NCBI RefSeq assembly: GCF_946885885.1
Contig: NZ_CAMPHN010000012.1
Coordinates: 1 to 51,336 of the forward strand
Origin: an uncultured Pseudomonas sp.
GTDB taxonomy: Bacteria > Pseudomonadota > Gammaproteobacteria > Pseudomonadales > Pseudomonadaceae
Direction: 5' to 3'
DNA: 51,336 nucleotides
Made by a program: the position numbers and the translations under genes. Shown here one piece after another: positions 50,166-51,336 of the stretch; position 1 is the first letter of the stretch; the number at the start of each line of letters is the position of its first letter. The notes under the pieces are model-generated. The model was not told the DNA's origin. It saw only the letters and a program-made list of their open reading frames with translations, and did no database searches.

Positions 50166-50930
50166 GTGCGTATGAGCGTCATTTTTGCCGCGCTTTTGAG
50201 CGTAGCCAGCCCCCTGCAGGCGATGACCGGCGAAGAGCTTGCGATTCAAGCAGACGCCCGGATTAGAGGCTTTTATGATCAATCGGTCAGCTTACGTATG
50301 GAGCTGATAAACCCTGCCGGGGAGCGTGCGGAACGGATGCTGCGGGTGCAGAGTCTGGAGTACCCCGAAGGCGAGAAAACCCTGATGATTTTCGATACCC
50401 CGCGGGATCTGCGCGGCTCCGCCCTGCTCTCCCATACCCACCCGCAAGGCGACGACGAACAGTGGTTATACCTACCCGTGGTCAAGCGGGTGAAGCAGAT
50501 TGGCGCGCGCAACAAGTCCGGCCCCTTTATGGCATCGGAGTTCGCTTTCGAAGATATTGTTACCCCGTTCTGGCAAAAGTTTACTTATGGCAACGCTACC
50601 CAAGTCGAGCTGAACGGCCTGGCCTGCTACCAGTTCGAGCGCATGCCCAAGGACAGCTATTCGGCATACAGCCGCCAAACCGTCTGGCTGGATCGGGAAA
50701 ATCTGCTGGTGCGCCGTATCGACTATTACGACCGCAAGAACAGCCTGCTGAAGACCTATGAGGCCAGCGACTTCAGCCTGCACGCCGACAAACATTGGCG
50801 ACCGGCGCAGATGCATATGCGCAACCATCAGAACGGCAAACAAACGCGCCTGACCTGGCAGGACTTCGTCTTCGCCCAGGGTCTGCAGGACGCCGATTTC
50901 AGCCAGAACGCCCTGCTGCGAGCCCGATAA
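50166..50930 (+). CDS. Outer membrane lipoprotein-sorting protein (LolA-like)
   Basis: This 254-residue protein has a Sec signal (SVIFAALLSVASPLQA, cleavage before MTGEE) and a LolA/LolB-like beta domain of the outer-membrane lipoprotein-sorting family that often accompanies MMPL/RND-type exporters. Typical features are LMIFDTPRDLRGSALLSHTH, DEQWLYLPVVKRVKQIGARNKSGPFMASEFAFEDI and the closing LTWQDFVFAQGLQDADFSQNAL. I prefer the GTG at 50166, 6 bp after GGAGAG, over the ATG at 50172. The next gene starts directly after its stop, so they form an operon. A role in lipid or hydrophobic substrate transfer to the outer membrane is inferred. Confidence 0.85.
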   Translation: MRMSVIFAALLSVASPLQAMTGEELAIQADARIRGFYDQSVSLRMELINPAGERAERMLRVQSLEYPEGEKTLMIFDTPRDLRGSALLSHTHPQGDDEQWLYLPVVKRVKQIGARNKSGPFMASEFAFEDIVTPFWQKFTYGNATQVELNGLACYQFERMPKDSYSAYSRQTVWLDRENLLVRRIDYYDRKNSLLKTYEASDFSLHADKHWRPAQMHMRNHQNGKQTRLTWQDFVFAQGLQDADFSQNALLRAR

Positions 50931-51336
50931 ATGAACGTTTTACGCAAAGCGCTGCCGATCGCAGCGCTAACGGTTGCGGCTGCGCCGCTGTTGGCCGGGG
51001 AATGGCAAAACAGCCTGCATATCGAGCACTGGCAATTTGCCGATGCCGGTGCCCAGGGGCAAGCGCGCAGCGACCTTTCGCTGAGTTTCAAAAGCGAGTG
51101 GTGGCACAGTTTCAACGATGGCCGCGACAGCCTGGCGTTCAGCCCCTTCCTGCGCCTGGACCAACACGACGAGCGGCGTAGCCACTGGGATATCCGCGAG
51201 GCGGCCTGGACCCATCTGGGAGACGGCTTCGAGCTCCGCGCCGGTATTCGTCAGGTGTTCTGGGGCGTTACCGAAGGCGCACACCTGGTGGACATCATCA
51301 ACCAGACCGACCTGGTGGAAAGCCTGGACGGCGAGC
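50931..51336 (+). CDS. Putative outer-membrane beta-barrel protein, N-terminal part (cut by window end)
   Basis: The frame opens at an ATG directly after the TAA of the lipoprotein-sorting gene and runs to the window edge, giving 135 residues. It has a signal peptide (ALPIAALTVAAAPLLA, cleavage before GEWQ) and then alternating amphipathic strands (SDLSLSFKSEWW, LAFSPFLRLD, FELRAGIRQVFWG). The stretch VFWGVTEGAHLVDIINQTDLVES is one I associate with DUF1302-like or porin-like proteins encoded next to lipoprotein-sorting and MMPL genes. The rest of the operon, perhaps an RND/MMPL exporter, would lie beyond the window. Confidence 0.8.
   Translation, partial: MNVLRKALPIAALTVAAAPLLAGEWQNSLHIEHWQFADAGAQGQARSDLSLSFKSEWWHSFNDGRDSLAFSPFLRLDQHDERRSHWDIREAAWTHLGDGFELRAGIRQVFWGVTEGAHLVDIINQTDLVESLDGE

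Overview
This window is chromosomal DNA of a Pseudomonas species. It is GC-rich and gene-dense. Its backbone order (mnmA-hflD-purB-roxA-aceA, a 13-gene nuo operon with fused nuoCD, then a chemoreceptor and a bqsPQRS-like operon) is what I remember of the Pseudomonas aeruginosa PA2626-PA2659 region. The cti/metH pair is likewise a pseudomonad arrangement. I see no rRNA, tRNA, prophage, CRISPR array or complete insertion sequence.

Layout. 1-6696: 3' end of mnmA, then hflD, a DMT-family exporter, purB with a strong terminator, the ribosomal oxygenase roxA, a GNAT acetyltransferase, a DUF7931-type protein and a secretin-like periplasmic protein. 6697-8879: a 500-bp regulatory gap holding an RccR-like operator and a promoter, then the isocitrate lyase gene aceA and its terminator. 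8880-11024: a Pho-box promoter and a Tat-exported PhoX-family phosphatase. 11025-26595: a long leader containing a repeat and a terminator-like hairpin, then nuoA-N (respiratory complex I) and a terminator. 26704-30342: an AI-2E family permease (minus strand) and a FliA-promoted dCache chemoreceptor. 30354-33676: an FMN reductase, facing a minus-strand operon of two PepSY proteins, a response regulator and a histidine kinase with a BqsR-like box upstream. 33733-36427: a patatin-like lipase, an alpha/beta hydrolase, an orphan small gene and an intergenic region dense in inverted repeats. 36609-39855: a DUF421 protein with a zinc-ribbon tail, a GlxA-type regulator, a DUF1272 protein and an MFS transporter. 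39862-41819 (minus): a receiver-CheC protein translated just ahead of a PAS-GGDEF diguanylate cyclase. 42121-45213 (minus): nfuA, with a MITE-like hairpin at its stop codon, and cti. 45284-49098: a MetR box and metH. 49105-51336: a repeat cluster, a periplasmic protein gene with a G10 tract in its signal peptide, an outer-membrane lipoprotein-sorting protein and the 5' part of a beta-barrel gene cut by the window edge.

Functionally this is mainly core metabolism (glyoxylate shunt, complex I, purine and methionine synthesis, Fe-S assembly) mixed with environmental sensing: phosphate, probably ferrous iron or cations, chemotaxis, c-di-GMP, and membrane adaptation by Cti. Five operator or promoter motifs match named regulators closely enough to test: RccR at aceA, PhoB at phoX, FliA at the chemoreceptor, BqsR at the PepSY operon and MetR at metH. 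I found no clear candidate for a wholly new multi-gene system. The least explained items are the G10 tract gene, the TA-flanked hairpin at nfuA, the inverted-repeat-rich gap before DUF421, the half-degenerate CheC domain in front of the cyclase, and the uncharacterised 33787-36289 gene group.
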